Assembly: GCF_001984105.1 (NCBI RefSeq)
Contig: NZ_MTQM01000008.1
Coordinates: forward strand, 823,902 to 887,901
Source of the DNA: Microbacterium sp. CSI-V
Lineage (GTDB): Bacteria; Actinomycetota; Actinomycetes; Actinomycetales; Microbacteriaceae
Length of the DNA stretch: 64,000 nt
Direction of reading: 5' to 3'
This document shows positions 34,451 through 42,285 of this stretch, in pieces; position 1 is the stretch's first letter; each line of letters opens with the position of its first letter. Below the pieces are notes generated by a model that saw only the letters and a program-made list of their open reading frames with translations, was not told the DNA's origin and did no database searches. Position numbers and translations under genes: made by a program.

Positions 34451-35256
34451 CGCCGATGCAGAAGCTCATCTGGCCAGCGGCTGAGAAAGCCTATCTGGAG
34501 CACGGGGACTCTCTTCTCGTCGGTCCTGCGGTTCGTATCGGCGACGCGGTTCAATGGCGCACGCCCGGCCAAGTGCTTGCGGCATACGGCATATCGGACC
34601 CGGCAACGCCGTTCGTCGATGTCCTCCGATTTGCGCCGACGCCCCTGACTCGCGTGTCCATCCCGCGGGTCGGAGACCCCACATCGGTCGCCGGCTACGC
34701 CACGGGTTACCTCCGCACGGGCCTCGTGCCCGTCTGGGACATTGCGGCAACGGTGGTGCCGCGCGACGCGGAGATCTGGCGGATCTTCGCCGACGGACAC
34801 CAGGACCTCGTGGCCTCCTACGGCGGACCCGCCATCGGTTGGCGCGGCAGCACCGTCTTTGCTCCGCCCACTATGCTCGTCGGCCCTCGAGCGGAATGGG
34901 GTGGTCGGGAGTGGCACGTCTCGTGGGTCGATGACGCTCAGGTGGAGCTGGTGACTCTGAGTGATGTGCCCATCGAAGGATGCGTGCAGACGCGACCATA
35001 CGTCTACAGCCGCGTGGTCGACGCCTCGTCTTGCACACGCATGTTCGAACTGGGGTTCACCGCCCGATGGGGCGATGTCGAGTGCGTGCTGCTGCAGTCG
35101 AACAACGAAGACACGGCTGTCCTGCTCTCGACCGATGCGGCCACGGCCGCAGAGGTCGGTGCGACAATCCTCGAGCCCGGCGTGTTCTGGCACCTCGTCC
35201 CGAGCGACGAGGTGAGCGACATCCAAGCGATCCAGCGGGAGCTCCCGCGCGGGTGA
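34447..35256 (+). CDS. Immunity-type hypothetical protein, two-domain
   Basis: 269 residues. The N-terminal half (VTPMQKLIWPAAEKAYLEHG, LRTGLVPVWDIAATVVPRDA) resembles the protein at 33576. The C-terminal half has GREWHVSWVDDAQVELVTLS and a beta-rich end. No signal peptide or membrane helix. The GTG start overlaps the upstream stop by 4 nt. It is followed by a scar containing the end of one gene and the beginning of another (see the repeat at 35261). Function unknown. Confidence 0.7.
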   Translation: MTPMQKLIWPAAEKAYLEHGDSLLVGPAVRIGDAVQWRTPGQVLAAYGISDPATPFVDVLRFAPTPLTRVSIPRVGDPTSVAGYATGYLRTGLVPVWDIAATVVPRDAEIWRIFADGHQDLVASYGGPAIGWRGSTVFAPPTMLVGPRAEWGGREWHVSWVDDAQVELVTLSDVPIEGCVQTRPYVYSRVVDASSCTRMFELGFTARWGDVECVLLQSNNEDTAVLLSTDAATAAEVGATILEPGVFWHLVPSDEVSDIQAIQRELPRG

Positions 35257-35260
35257 GACC

Positions 35261-35313
35261 GCTGCGCGAAGTGTGTGAGGAGTTGAACCATGACCGATGG
35301 TCTCGGGCGTCTG
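35261..35313 (+). repeat. 53-bp direct repeat, copy 1, within a recombination scar
   Basis: Matches 35891-35943 at 46 of 53 positions by hand alignment. Read as protein, it carries the last residues of a relative of the 35340 gene (LREVCEELNHD, stop codon lost) and then the first codons of a relative of the 35920 gene (MTDGLGRLREIP, stopping after 17 codons). So this gap is the join of two truncated paralogues. Confidence 0.8.
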
Positions 35314-35339
35314 CGTGAGATCCCTACTCCAGGAGCACA

Positions 35340-35927
35340 ATGAACTCTTCGCAATATGTCGACGACGTCGCAATCGCCCTATACGACTCGATGAGCTCCG
35401 AACTCCTCGCAAGTTACGGGGGCGGCGTGAGTATTGCGAAGTTCCTGGGCGAGCTCGACGACGACGGGGCGCGGCAGTCGTGGTCGACCCGAATCTCGCG
35501 GGAGCTCGCCGAACTCCCGCCGAATGCGCTGAACAGCCTCGTCATCTATCAGGGCTCCGCGGCGGTGAGCGTGTCGAATGAGGTGGTAGCGAGATTCGGG
35601 CTGGGTGAGGTGACGGTGTCGATCTCCGGAGACGATGTCTGGGAGGCGGCCTTGCGTCCCGGTTTCAGCGTCGCGATCATCGCTGGTCTCGGCTGGAGCC
35701 GCTGGGGTCAACGGTGGGTGGACGAACTTCGACATGTGGGCCTGAGGCGGGGCCCGATCGTTGATATAGGGGACGGCCGTGCGCTGCACTGGGTCGCTCA
35801 GCGTCCCGACGAACCCGGGCCGTGGACCTGTGCGCGTTCTGCGGAGGGCGCGGCTCTCATCAGTGATGCGGAGTCGCTGGGGACCCCGCGCCTGCGGGAA
35901 GTGTATGAGGAGTTGAACCGTGACTGA
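35340..35927 (+). CDS. Hypothetical protein of the accessory island
   Basis: 195 residues, unrecognised. It begins MNSSQYVDDVAIALYDSMSS, has a beta-rich core (EVTVSISGDDVWEAALRPGF, then SVAIIAGLGWSRWGQRWVDE), and ends RLREVYEELNRD. AGGAG precedes the ATG. The last 8 bp overlap the start of the ADP-ribosyltransferase-like gene, so the two are coupled; a toxin-neutralising role is possible. A truncated copy of its 3' end lies just upstream at 35261. Confidence 0.7.
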   Translation: MNSSQYVDDVAIALYDSMSSELLASYGGGVSIAKFLGELDDDGARQSWSTRISRELAELPPNALNSLVIYQGSAAVSVSNEVVARFGLGEVTVSISGDDVWEAALRPGFSVAIIAGLGWSRWGQRWVDELRHVGLRRGPIVDIGDGRALHWVAQRPDEPGPWTCARSAEGAALISDAESLGTPRLREVYEELNRD

Positions 35928-35943
35928 TGGTCCTGGGCGTCTG
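35891..35943 (+). repeat. 53-bp direct repeat, copy 2
   Basis: The intact counterpart of the repeat at 35261. It spans the end of the 35340 gene and the first eight codons of the 35920 gene. The pair brackets the 35340 gene, as expected after tandem duplication followed by deletion. Confidence 0.8.
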
Positions 35944-36366
35944 GAGGACGCCCTCGCGAAATTGCCGATCTTCCGCGGTGTGGTGTGGAGGGGGGCGGGC
36001 TTCGAGCTGACGACGCCGTTCACCCTGCAGGCGCCTCTTCCCACGTCGAAGGATGCGCGGGTGGCGTCCGAGAACTTCCGCGCTCCCTCCCTTCACGCGA
36101 TCGTCTCGGTTTCGGGACGCGAGATCGGGCCGCTCTCCCGTCACCCCGCGGAGGCCGAGGTTGCGCTCCTTCCAGGGTCCACGCTCACCCCGGCCACCGG
36201 GGTGCATCTCGTCGGGGGATTCAGCGTGCAAGTCGTGAGGGAGGTATCCCCGAGCGGGGAAATCGCCCCCATGGTCTCGGACGACGACCTGGCACTCATA
36301 CTCGAGGCGGCTCGCTTTGCACCTCCGGTCGACATCGCGAGCCCGGGCCGCTTCTTCGCCGAGTGA
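35920..36366 (+). CDS. Free-standing ADP-ribosyltransferase-like domain (R-S-E type)
   Basis: 148 residues with the motif order of arginine-type ADP-ribosyltransferases. An Arg motif lies in IFRGVVWRGAGFELTTPF near residues 17-34, a Ser/Thr motif in APLPTSKDARVASENF near residues 38-53, and an ExE motif in SRHPAEAEVALLPGSTL near residues 73-89 (E-A-E). Such domains are usually C-terminal warheads of secreted polymorphic toxins and transfer ADP-ribose from NAD to a target. Here no delivery domain is attached, so it may be an orphan toxin cassette. GTG start, overlapping the upstream stop. Activity is inference. Confidence 0.7.
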   Translation: MTDGPGRLEDALAKLPIFRGVVWRGAGFELTTPFTLQAPLPTSKDARVASENFRAPSLHAIVSVSGREIGPLSRHPAEAEVALLPGSTLTPATGVHLVGGFSVQVVREVSPSGEIAPMVSDDDLALILEAARFAPPVDIASPGRFFAE

Positions 36367-36414
36367 AGTCGACGAGGGAGAGCGCGTCCGCTGGGCGGGG
36401 CGGAGCTGAAGACC

Positions 36415-36861
36415 GTGACCGGTGAGGGGTTGCATCCGCGGGGTCTGTTCGGGCGTATCTGGGGCCATGAGATTCCTCTGCTCTCCATGGGCGAGGCGGG
36501 CCTATTCGACGCGCCGGTTGGCTGGGTCTCGCTAGACCGAGAGCACCTCCCTCGCGGTACCGCCACCCTCCCCCATTCCGGGCTCTCGGGCGCATCGACG
36601 GTCATGGTCGACCGCGAACTGGTTCGAGACGTCCGATCCTGGCAGTGGTACGTCCTCTACGGCGGTGAGTGGTGGTGGGTCGGGAGCGTCCGAGACGGCG
36701 ATGTCCTCATCCACACGGACTCGGCGCTTGTCGCGGCGTCCGATCCGGCGTGGGAGGGGCATAGAAATGACGGCTGGCACCTATGGGTCCCCGCGGACCA
36801 GCTCGAAATGGAGGCTCGATCCGAGCCCCTGGTCGATCCTCGTGGGCCTGGTATGGAATGA
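36415..36861 (+). CDS. Immunity-type protein, paralogue of the one at 34004
   Basis: 148 residues; starts GEGLHPRGLFGRIWGHEIPL and shares with the 34004 protein the blocks RDVRSWQWYVLYGGEWWWVG, ASDPAWEGHRNDGWHLWV and an acidic end. It lies 48 bp after the ADP-ribosyltransferase-like gene and is a candidate neutraliser of it. GTG start; no classical ribosome site is obvious. The aromatic-rich core suggests a compact beta protein. Function inferred from context only. Confidence 0.75.
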   Translation: MTGEGLHPRGLFGRIWGHEIPLLSMGEAGLFDAPVGWVSLDREHLPRGTATLPHSGLSGASTVMVDRELVRDVRSWQWYVLYGGEWWWVGSVRDGDVLIHTDSALVAASDPAWEGHRNDGWHLWVPADQLEMEARSEPLVDPRGPGME

Positions 36862-36904
36862 GTCGCGTTGCGCGCCATGGGGGCCACGACAGGAAGGAAT
36901 GCCG

Positions 36905-37261
36905 ATGCGAGAGCCGCAATCCAACACTCCAGCGCTCGACCTGGCTAAGGAGGTCGCTTCGTCGCTGAGGCACTACTTCGGCGACCGGGTGACCGCGCTG
37001 GGGATCAGCAACGTTATCAACGATCGCAATCACGTGGAGTTCTCAGTCCGGTTCGAGGCCTACAGCTTCTTCCTCATCATCTTCAACTACGACCGCGGGT
37101 CCTTCGGGTTCGGCATCGTCTACGGGGACGGAGCCGTTGGGGTCGAACCGCAACACGGTCAGTGGGCTCCGTTCCGCGAATTCGAACGTGTCCTGGCGCA
37201 ACTGGACCAGGAGCTCCGGCTCCGAATCCCCGACAAGTACCTGGATGCCAAGGGGTGGTAA
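36905..37261 (+). CDS. Immunity-type protein, paralogue of the one at 57373
   Basis: 118 residues. The block SFFLIIFNYDRGSFGFGIVY and the ending LRLRIPDKYLDAKGW match FFYDRGWGGFSVDYG and ARLRIPDKFLAAHGW in the protein at 57373, 20 kb away. AGGAAGG lies 7 nt before the ATG. It is the last gene of the island and is followed by a family C palindrome. The shared family ties this island to the T7SS immunity array. Confidence 0.78.
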   Translation: MREPQSNTPALDLAKEVASSLRHYFGDRVTALGISNVINDRNHVEFSVRFEAYSFFLIIFNYDRGSFGFGIVYGDGAVGVEPQHGQWAPFREFERVLAQLDQELRLRIPDKYLDAKGW

Positions 37262-37281
37262 GCCGTTCCGGGCACTACCCC

Positions 37282-37353
37282 CGCGAGACTGCATCCGCCT
37301 GACACCCCCATTGCAGGCTGCCGCGGTCTCGTCAGCGGCATGCAGTCTCGGCG
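37282..37353. repeat. Family C palindrome, copy 1
   Basis: Arms of 22-23 bp: CGCGAGACTGCATCCGCCTG plus AC (37282-37303) pair with 37331-37353. The 27-nt centre has no strong inner stem. The outer arm sequence GACTGCATCCG-NN-TGAC recurs at 42179-42243, so the two copies bracket the ABC exporter/regulator module. It is also the right end of the accessory island. Confidence 0.8.
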
Positions 37354-37388
37354 AATCGCACTGCCCCGCCCCCACCCCGCCGCGGCCC

Positions 37389-37437
37389 TGACAGCGCCGT
37401 GACAGCACCACCCCCGCCGTGACAGCGGCGCGACAGA
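37389..37437 (+). promoter_or_regulatory. Heptamer direct repeats, candidate BTAD/SARP-type operator
   Basis: TGACAGC occurs at 37389, 37400 and 37420, with CGACAGA at 37431, so spacing is 11, 20 and 11 nt. Heptamers with 4-nt gaps (one helical turn) are the classical sites of SARP regulators, whose nearest repeat sits about 8 bp from the -10 box. Here it ends 10 bp before the CATCCT -10 (37448) of the ABC genes. The likely binder is the BTAD-type protein encoded at 39267. Confidence 0.6.
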
Positions 37438-37459
37438 GCCCGCGGCGCATCCTGTCGTC

Positions 37460-38470
37460 ATGACCACCTCATCCACCCGCGTTCCCGCGGTGCGAGCCGA
37501 AGGGCTCGTCAAGACGTTCGGCTCGAACAGGGCCGTCGACGGCGTCGACCTCGTCGTCGAAGCCGGGACCGTCTACGGCGTTCTCGGCCCCAACGGTGCC
37601 GGCAAGACCACCACCATCAGCATGCTCACGACGCTGCTGCGTCCCGACGGCGGGCGGGCCGAGATCTTCGGCCACGACGTCGTCAAGGACGCGCACATCG
37701 TCCGGCAGCTCATCGGCCTCACGGGGCAGTTCGCCTCGGTCGACGAGAAGCTCTCGGCCACCGAGAACCTCATCATCTTCGCGCGCCTGCTCGGCCTGTC
37801 GCGGGCCGATGCCCGCCGCAAGTCGACCGAGCTCCTCGAGGAGTTCGGCCTCACCGAGGCGGCATCCAGGCCCCTGGCGAAGTTCTCCGGAGGCATGCGG
37901 CGCCGGCTCGACCTCGCGGCATCCCTCATCGCCCAACCGCCGCTCATCTTCCTCGACGAGCCGACGACGGGCCTCGACCCCCGCACCCGCGGACAGATGT
38001 GGGACACGATCCGGCGGCTGGTCTCGACCGGCTCCACCGTCGTGCTCACCACGCAGTACCTCGACGAGGCCGACCAGCTCGCCGACCGCATCGCCGTGAT
38101 CGACCGCGGACGCGTCGTCGCCGAGGGCACGGCGCTCGAGCTCAAGGCATCCGTCGGTCAGGCGTCGCTGGTGCTGCGCCTGCAGCCGGGCTCCGACCTC
38201 GAGGTCGCCCGCGCCACCATCGCGCGCGTCCTGGATGCCACGGCCGTCGTTTCTCCGGAGGCGGCGCGCCTCACGGTGCCGATGTCCGACCCCGACGAGG
38301 TCACCGACCTGCTCGTGGCGTTCCGCGCGGCCGGCGTGCACCTGAGCGAGTTCAGCGTGCAGCAGCCGACCCTCGACGAGGTGTTCCTCACGCTCACCGG
38401 CAGCGGAGTGCCGGCCGACGACGACGCGGCGCGCGAAAACGCCGCCGACCTGGAAGGAGTCCGCTCATGA
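37460..38470 (+). CDS. ABC transporter ATP-binding protein (DrrA-like)
   Basis: A 336-residue ABC ATPase of the drug-resistance exporter type. Walker A GPNGAGKTTTISML lies near residue 44, signature FSGGMRRRLDLAASL near 143, and Walker B LIFLDEPTTGLDPRTR near 166. The C-terminal part has the DrrA-type DUF4162 end QQPTLDEVFLTLTG. It powers the permease encoded next, with which it shares ATGA. Probably exports a hydrophobic drug or antibiotic. CATCCT ends 6 nt before the ATG, and heptamer repeats lie upstream. Confidence 0.93.
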   Translation: MTTSSTRVPAVRAEGLVKTFGSNRAVDGVDLVVEAGTVYGVLGPNGAGKTTTISMLTTLLRPDGGRAEIFGHDVVKDAHIVRQLIGLTGQFASVDEKLSATENLIIFARLLGLSRADARRKSTELLEEFGLTEAASRPLAKFSGGMRRRLDLAASLIAQPPLIFLDEPTTGLDPRTRGQMWDTIRRLVSTGSTVVLTTQYLDEADQLADRIAVIDRGRVVAEGTALELKASVGQASLVLRLQPGSDLEVARATIARVLDATAVVSPEAARLTVPMSDPDEVTDLLVAFRAAGVHLSEFSVQQPTLDEVFLTLTGSGVPADDDAARENAADLEGVRS

Positions 38471-39270
38471 CCGCGATCACGATTCCGCGCGACCTGCCGC
38501 ACACCGCGGGGCTCGGGCAGACGTTCCGCAACACCCTGACGATGGCCTGGCGCGGTCTTCTGAAGATCCGCCGCACCCCCGAGCAGCTCATCGACGTCAC
38601 GGTGCAGCCGATCCTCTTCACCCTGATGTTCACGTACATCTTCGGCGGCGCGATCGCCGGTGACGTCGCGAGCTACCTGCCGATCATCATCCCCGGCATC
38701 CTCGTGCAGACCGTCATCACGACCTCGGTCGTGACGGGCGTGCAGCTGCGCGAAGACATGGACAAGGGCGTATTCGACCGGTTCCGGTCGCTCCCGATCG
38801 CGCGCATCGCGCCGCTGTCGGGAGCGCTGCTCGCCGACACCGTGCGGTACGCGATCGCCACGACTTTGACGTTCACGATGGGCTTCATCATGGGCTTCCG
38901 GCCCGAGGGCGGCCTCGGAGCGGTCGTGCTCGCCGGCATCCTGGTCATCGTCTGCTCGTGGGCGATCAGCTGGATCTTCGCGTTCTTCGGCGTGATCGCG
39001 CGGACCGCGTCGAGCGTGCAGGGCGTGTCGATCCTGATCCTGTTCCCGCTGACGTTCCTCTCGAACGCCTTCGTGCCCTCGAACACGATGCCCTCGTGGC
39101 TGCAGTGGTTCGTCGACATCAACCCGGTGTCGCACCTGGTCACCGCGGTCCGTGACCTCGTGAACTCCGGGACGCTCGGCTCGGACGCCGTCCTGTCGCT
39201 GGTCGGTGCGGCCGTCATCGTGGCGGTGTTCGCGCCTCTGACGGTGCGCGCCTACATGCGGAAGGCCTAG
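38467..39270 (+). CDS. ABC transporter permease (DrrB-like)
   Basis: A 267-residue ABC-2-type permease with six membrane helices: QPILFTLMFTYIFGGAIAGD, IPGILVQTVITTSVVTGVQL, the conserved loop GVFDRFRSLPIARIAPLSGA, and GVSILILFPLTFLSNAFVP with the ABC-2 motif NPVSHLVTAVRDLV. Translationally coupled to the ATPase. Its stop codon overlaps the stop of the convergent regulator by 3 bp. Confidence 0.92.
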   Translation: MTAITIPRDLPHTAGLGQTFRNTLTMAWRGLLKIRRTPEQLIDVTVQPILFTLMFTYIFGGAIAGDVASYLPIIIPGILVQTVITTSVVTGVQLREDMDKGVFDRFRSLPIARIAPLSGALLADTVRYAIATTLTFTMGFIMGFRPEGGLGAVVLAGILVIVCSWAISWIFAFFGVIARTASSVQGVSILILFPLTFLSNAFVPSNTMPSWLQWFVDINPVSHLVTAVRDLVNSGTLGSDAVLSLVGAAVIVAVFAPLTVRAYMRKA

Positions 39271-42098
39271 TCGAGCAGCGCCAGGAGCACGTCGGCATCC
39301 ACTTCTCCCAGAGGGATGCCGGGCGCGGATGCCGGAGCCTCTCCGGTGTCCGCGCTCAGGCGTTCGTCGACCCAGCGCCGGAACGGATCGCGTTCGTCCG
39401 CCGCGCCGCGGACGGCTTCGGCCCGGGCCAGCGCTTCGCGCGCGACGTCGGGGCGGCCCGACGCGGCGCTCCATCCGGCGACGGCGACGAGGACGGCCGC
39501 GACGATCGGGTGGTCGTGCGACCGGACCGCGAGGGGCAGCGCTTCCCGGAGGGCGGCGCGGGACTCATCGAGGCGGTCGAGGAGGATGAGCGCTTGCGCG
39601 CCCTGCGCGCCGGCCCACGCCGTGATCTGGTCGGGGAATCCCGGTTCGAGGCGGATCGCCTGTGACTGGCGCAGAGCCGCCGCGCCGTCTCCCGCCGAGA
39701 TCTCGACCTGGGCCGCCGCCATCCGCGCCTGGGACAGGGCGCGGACCGAGCCGTCGGCGGCGGCGACCGTCTCCATCTCGACCGCGCGCGTCCGTGCCTC
39801 GTCGAGCCGGCCGAGCCGGAGCAGGATGCCGACGGACTGCGCCCGCATCTGCAGGAGGTCGGACACCGACGACAGGCCGTCCACGATCCGCGCGGCGTCG
39901 TCGCTCACGACCAGTGCATCCTCGAGTCGACCCGCGAGGATGAGCCACTCGGACCGCAGCTGACTGGCGATGCCCGTGCCCCACGGGTCTCCCACCTCGG
40001 TGAAGAGGCGCAGCGCCCGCTCGCTCTCGACGCCGAGGGCCGCCGCGTCGCCGGCGTTCTGCGCGGCGCCGGCGCGCAGCATGTGGAGCGTCGCCCGCGA
40101 CCACGGGGGCGTCGACGTGATCTCGTCGTCCGTGACATCGACGTGCCACGCGCGGCCGGCCGGTGAGCCGTGCGCCTGCAGCACGGTCTCGGCGAGGCGG
40201 AGGAGCGGGGCCACCAGGACGGTGATCTCGGAGGGATGACGCGGTGCCGCCTGTTCGAGCGCGCGGCGCCGTGCCCGGAATCGCGCGGGATCGAACGTCG
40301 GAGTCTCGCCCGGCTCGGGGAAGGAGGCCGAGAACAGCGCGAGCGACTCGATCACGACGCTCGGCTCGTCGTCGAGCGGAGCGTCCGGATCGGCGAAGGC
40401 CGCGAGAGCGGGGCGCAGTTCCTCGACGCGTTCGCGCACCGCCCACGCCCAGAGCAGCGCGCGCAGCAGACGCCGGCCCGGTCGCCGGTCCGGGCCGACC
40501 GTGCGCGTGCGCAGCGCGGACGACAGGTTCTCCTCGTTGGCGTCGAACCACGCGAGCCCGGCCCGCAGGCCCGGTCCGCGCATCGTGCTCTCGCGGTCGG
40601 CGGCGAGGACGGTGAGCACGTCGGCCGCGCGTTCGCGGAACCCGGTCTCGGCGCCCTCGGCGCGCAGCCGGTCGAGCCCGTACTCGCGGACCGTCTCGAG
40701 CAGCCGGAACCGTCCGTCGCGCCGCACGAGCAGGGAGCGGTCCACGAGGGCGTCGAACACCGTGGCATCCACCCCGAAGGCGCCGGCGATCGCGTCGGCG
40801 TCGCCGCTGCCGATCCCGTCGGGGAACACCGACGACGCGCGCAGAGCTACCCGCTCGGCGTCGGTGAGGGTGTCCCAGCTCCAGTCGATGAGGGCGCGGA
40901 GCGTCCGGTGGCGGCCGGGGCTGAGGCGCGGACCGTTCGCGAGCAGCGCGAAGCGGTCGCTGAGGCCCGCGTCGATCTCGGCGAGCGTGAGGGTGCGGGC
41001 ACGGGCCGCGGCCAACTCGATCGCGAGGGGGAGGCCGTCGAGGCGCTGCACGATGCTCGCGGCCGTCTCGCGCTCGTCGGGGGAGGGCGGGATGCCGCGT
41101 GCCGAGCGGACGCGCCGGGCGAACAGCTCGTCGGCGTCGAGGGCGGGCAGGGGGCCGAGATCGACGAAGGCTTCGCCGACGACGCCCAGCGGCTCGCGGC
41201 TCGTCGCGAGGATCCGCAGGTCCGGCGTGCGGAGGAGCAGCGTCTGTGCGACTTCGGCGGCCTCACGGATCACGTGCTCGCAATTGTCGAGGACGACGAC
41301 CACGTCGCGCCCGGCGACGGCCTCGAGCACGCGCTCGCGCGGCGACATCGGCGGGGTCGTGGTCGTCTCGTTCAGCCGGATGCCGTGTCCGACAGCGCCT
41401 GCGAGAGCGCCCCAGACCTCTCCGGCGGCGGCCGGCGCGAGCTCGACGACCAGGACGTCGGGGGTGGCGCGCACGGTCTCGAGCGCGAGCGTGGTCTTGC
41501 CGGCGCCACCCGGTCCGATGATCGTGACGAGGCGGTCGGTGCCGAGGCGGTCGCGGATCGCCCCCAGCTCGGCCGCGCGACCGACGAGCCCGGCGATCGC
41601 GGCGGGGACCCTCGCGGCCTCCGGGGCGGGGGGAGGGGATGCCACCACCAGACGTTCCGCGTGGCCGCGGTCCTGCCAGAGATCGCGCACGAGCCAGTCG
41701 AAGCCGTCGTGCGGGATCCACGGGTCGCCGGTCCACAGCGCGAGCGCGTCGCGGGCGAGGGCGGAGTCGCCGTCCGCGCGCGCCGCGGCGACGAGATCCT
41801 GGAACCGCGTGATGTCGACGGCGTCGCGCGCGAGGTCGAGCCGGTAGCCGCCCGGAACCGACGCGAGCATCCCGTCGGGGAGGGCCCGGCGCAGGCGGGA
41901 TGCGAGCGACTGCAGAGCGGCGCGGGGATCCTCCGGGGAGTCGGCGGGCCAGACGTCGTCGGCGAGGGCCCGGTATCCGACAGTGGTCCCGGCGTCGACG
42001 GCGAGACGCAGCAGCAGCGCCTGCTGCCCGCGTCCGGGGATCGCTCCCTCGTCCGCGCCCGACGACACGGAGAGGCCGCCGAAGAACCTCACCTGCAC
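39267..42098 (-). CDS. BTAD/NB-ARC transcriptional regulator (AfsR/SARP-like)
   Basis: A 943-residue regulator. An N-terminal OmpR-type winged helix (VQVRFFGGLSVSSGADEGAI, then GYRALADDVWPADSPEDPRA) is followed by a shortened BTAD-like helical segment. The ATPase domain has Walker A GPGGAGKTTLALE near residue 197, Walker B VVVVLDNCEHVIREA, and GLPLAIELAAARARTL. The C-terminal 500 residues are TPR-like repeats. This is the architecture of AfsR/LuxR-type signal-transducing ATPases. The GTG start follows TAGAGT by 7 nt. It is convergent with the exporter genes it probably controls through the heptamer repeats at 37389. Confidence 0.9.
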   Translation of the reverse strand: MQVRFFGGLSVSSGADEGAIPGRGQQALLLRLAVDAGTTVGYRALADDVWPADSPEDPRAALQSLASRLRRALPDGMLASVPGGYRLDLARDAVDITRFQDLVAAARADGDSALARDALALWTGDPWIPHDGFDWLVRDLWQDRGHAERLVVASPPPAPEAARVPAAIAGLVGRAAELGAIRDRLGTDRLVTIIGPGGAGKTTLALETVRATPDVLVVELAPAAAGEVWGALAGAVGHGIRLNETTTTPPMSPRERVLEAVAGRDVVVVLDNCEHVIREAAEVAQTLLLRTPDLRILATSREPLGVVGEAFVDLGPLPALDADELFARRVRSARGIPPSPDERETAASIVQRLDGLPLAIELAAARARTLTLAEIDAGLSDRFALLANGPRLSPGRHRTLRALIDWSWDTLTDAERVALRASSVFPDGIGSGDADAIAGAFGVDATVFDALVDRSLLVRRDGRFRLLETVREYGLDRLRAEGAETGFRERAADVLTVLAADRESTMRGPGLRAGLAWFDANEENLSSALRTRTVGPDRRPGRRLLRALLWAWAVRERVEELRPALAAFADPDAPLDDEPSVVIESLALFSASFPEPGETPTFDPARFRARRRALEQAAPRHPSEITVLVAPLLRLAETVLQAHGSPAGRAWHVDVTDDEITSTPPWSRATLHMLRAGAAQNAGDAAALGVESERALRLFTEVGDPWGTGIASQLRSEWLILAGRLEDALVVSDDAARIVDGLSSVSDLLQMRAQSVGILLRLGRLDEARTRAVEMETVAAADGSVRALSQARMAAAQVEISAGDGAAALRQSQAIRLEPGFPDQITAWAGAQGAQALILLDRLDESRAALREALPLAVRSHDHPIVAAVLVAVAGWSAASGRPDVAREALARAEAVRGAADERDPFRRWVDERLSADTGEAPASAPGIPLGEVDADVLLALLD

Positions 42099-42178
42099 GG
42101 TGTTCACTCTAGGTCGCGCGGCGTCCCGGCCGGGCGACCGCCGGAGTGCCGGGGCGCGCGGCGGGGCGCCCGACCCGC

Positions 42179-42243
42179 GGGACTGCATCCGCGTGACGAA
42201 CCCACGGCAGCGTGCCGTGGCTTTGTCAGCCGGATGCAGTCTC
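42179..42243. repeat. Family C palindrome, copy 2
   Basis: Arms of 19 bp, GGGACTGCATCCGCGTGAC (42179-42197) and its near-complement at 42225-42243, plus a perfect inner stem CCACGGCA/TGCCGTGG (42202-42220). The outer arm matches the copy at 37282. It lies between lacI and the regulator gene, both on the minus strand, about 80 bp upstream of the regulator. Confidence 0.8.
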
Positions 42244-42285
42244 GGCGATGCGGCGACCGGGGTCGGCGACCCGGCCCGCACCGCG

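Noticed and set aside
33500..37353. The island as a prophage or integrative element
   Set aside because: No integrase, recombinase, phage structural gene, tRNA or clear att repeat was found at either border.
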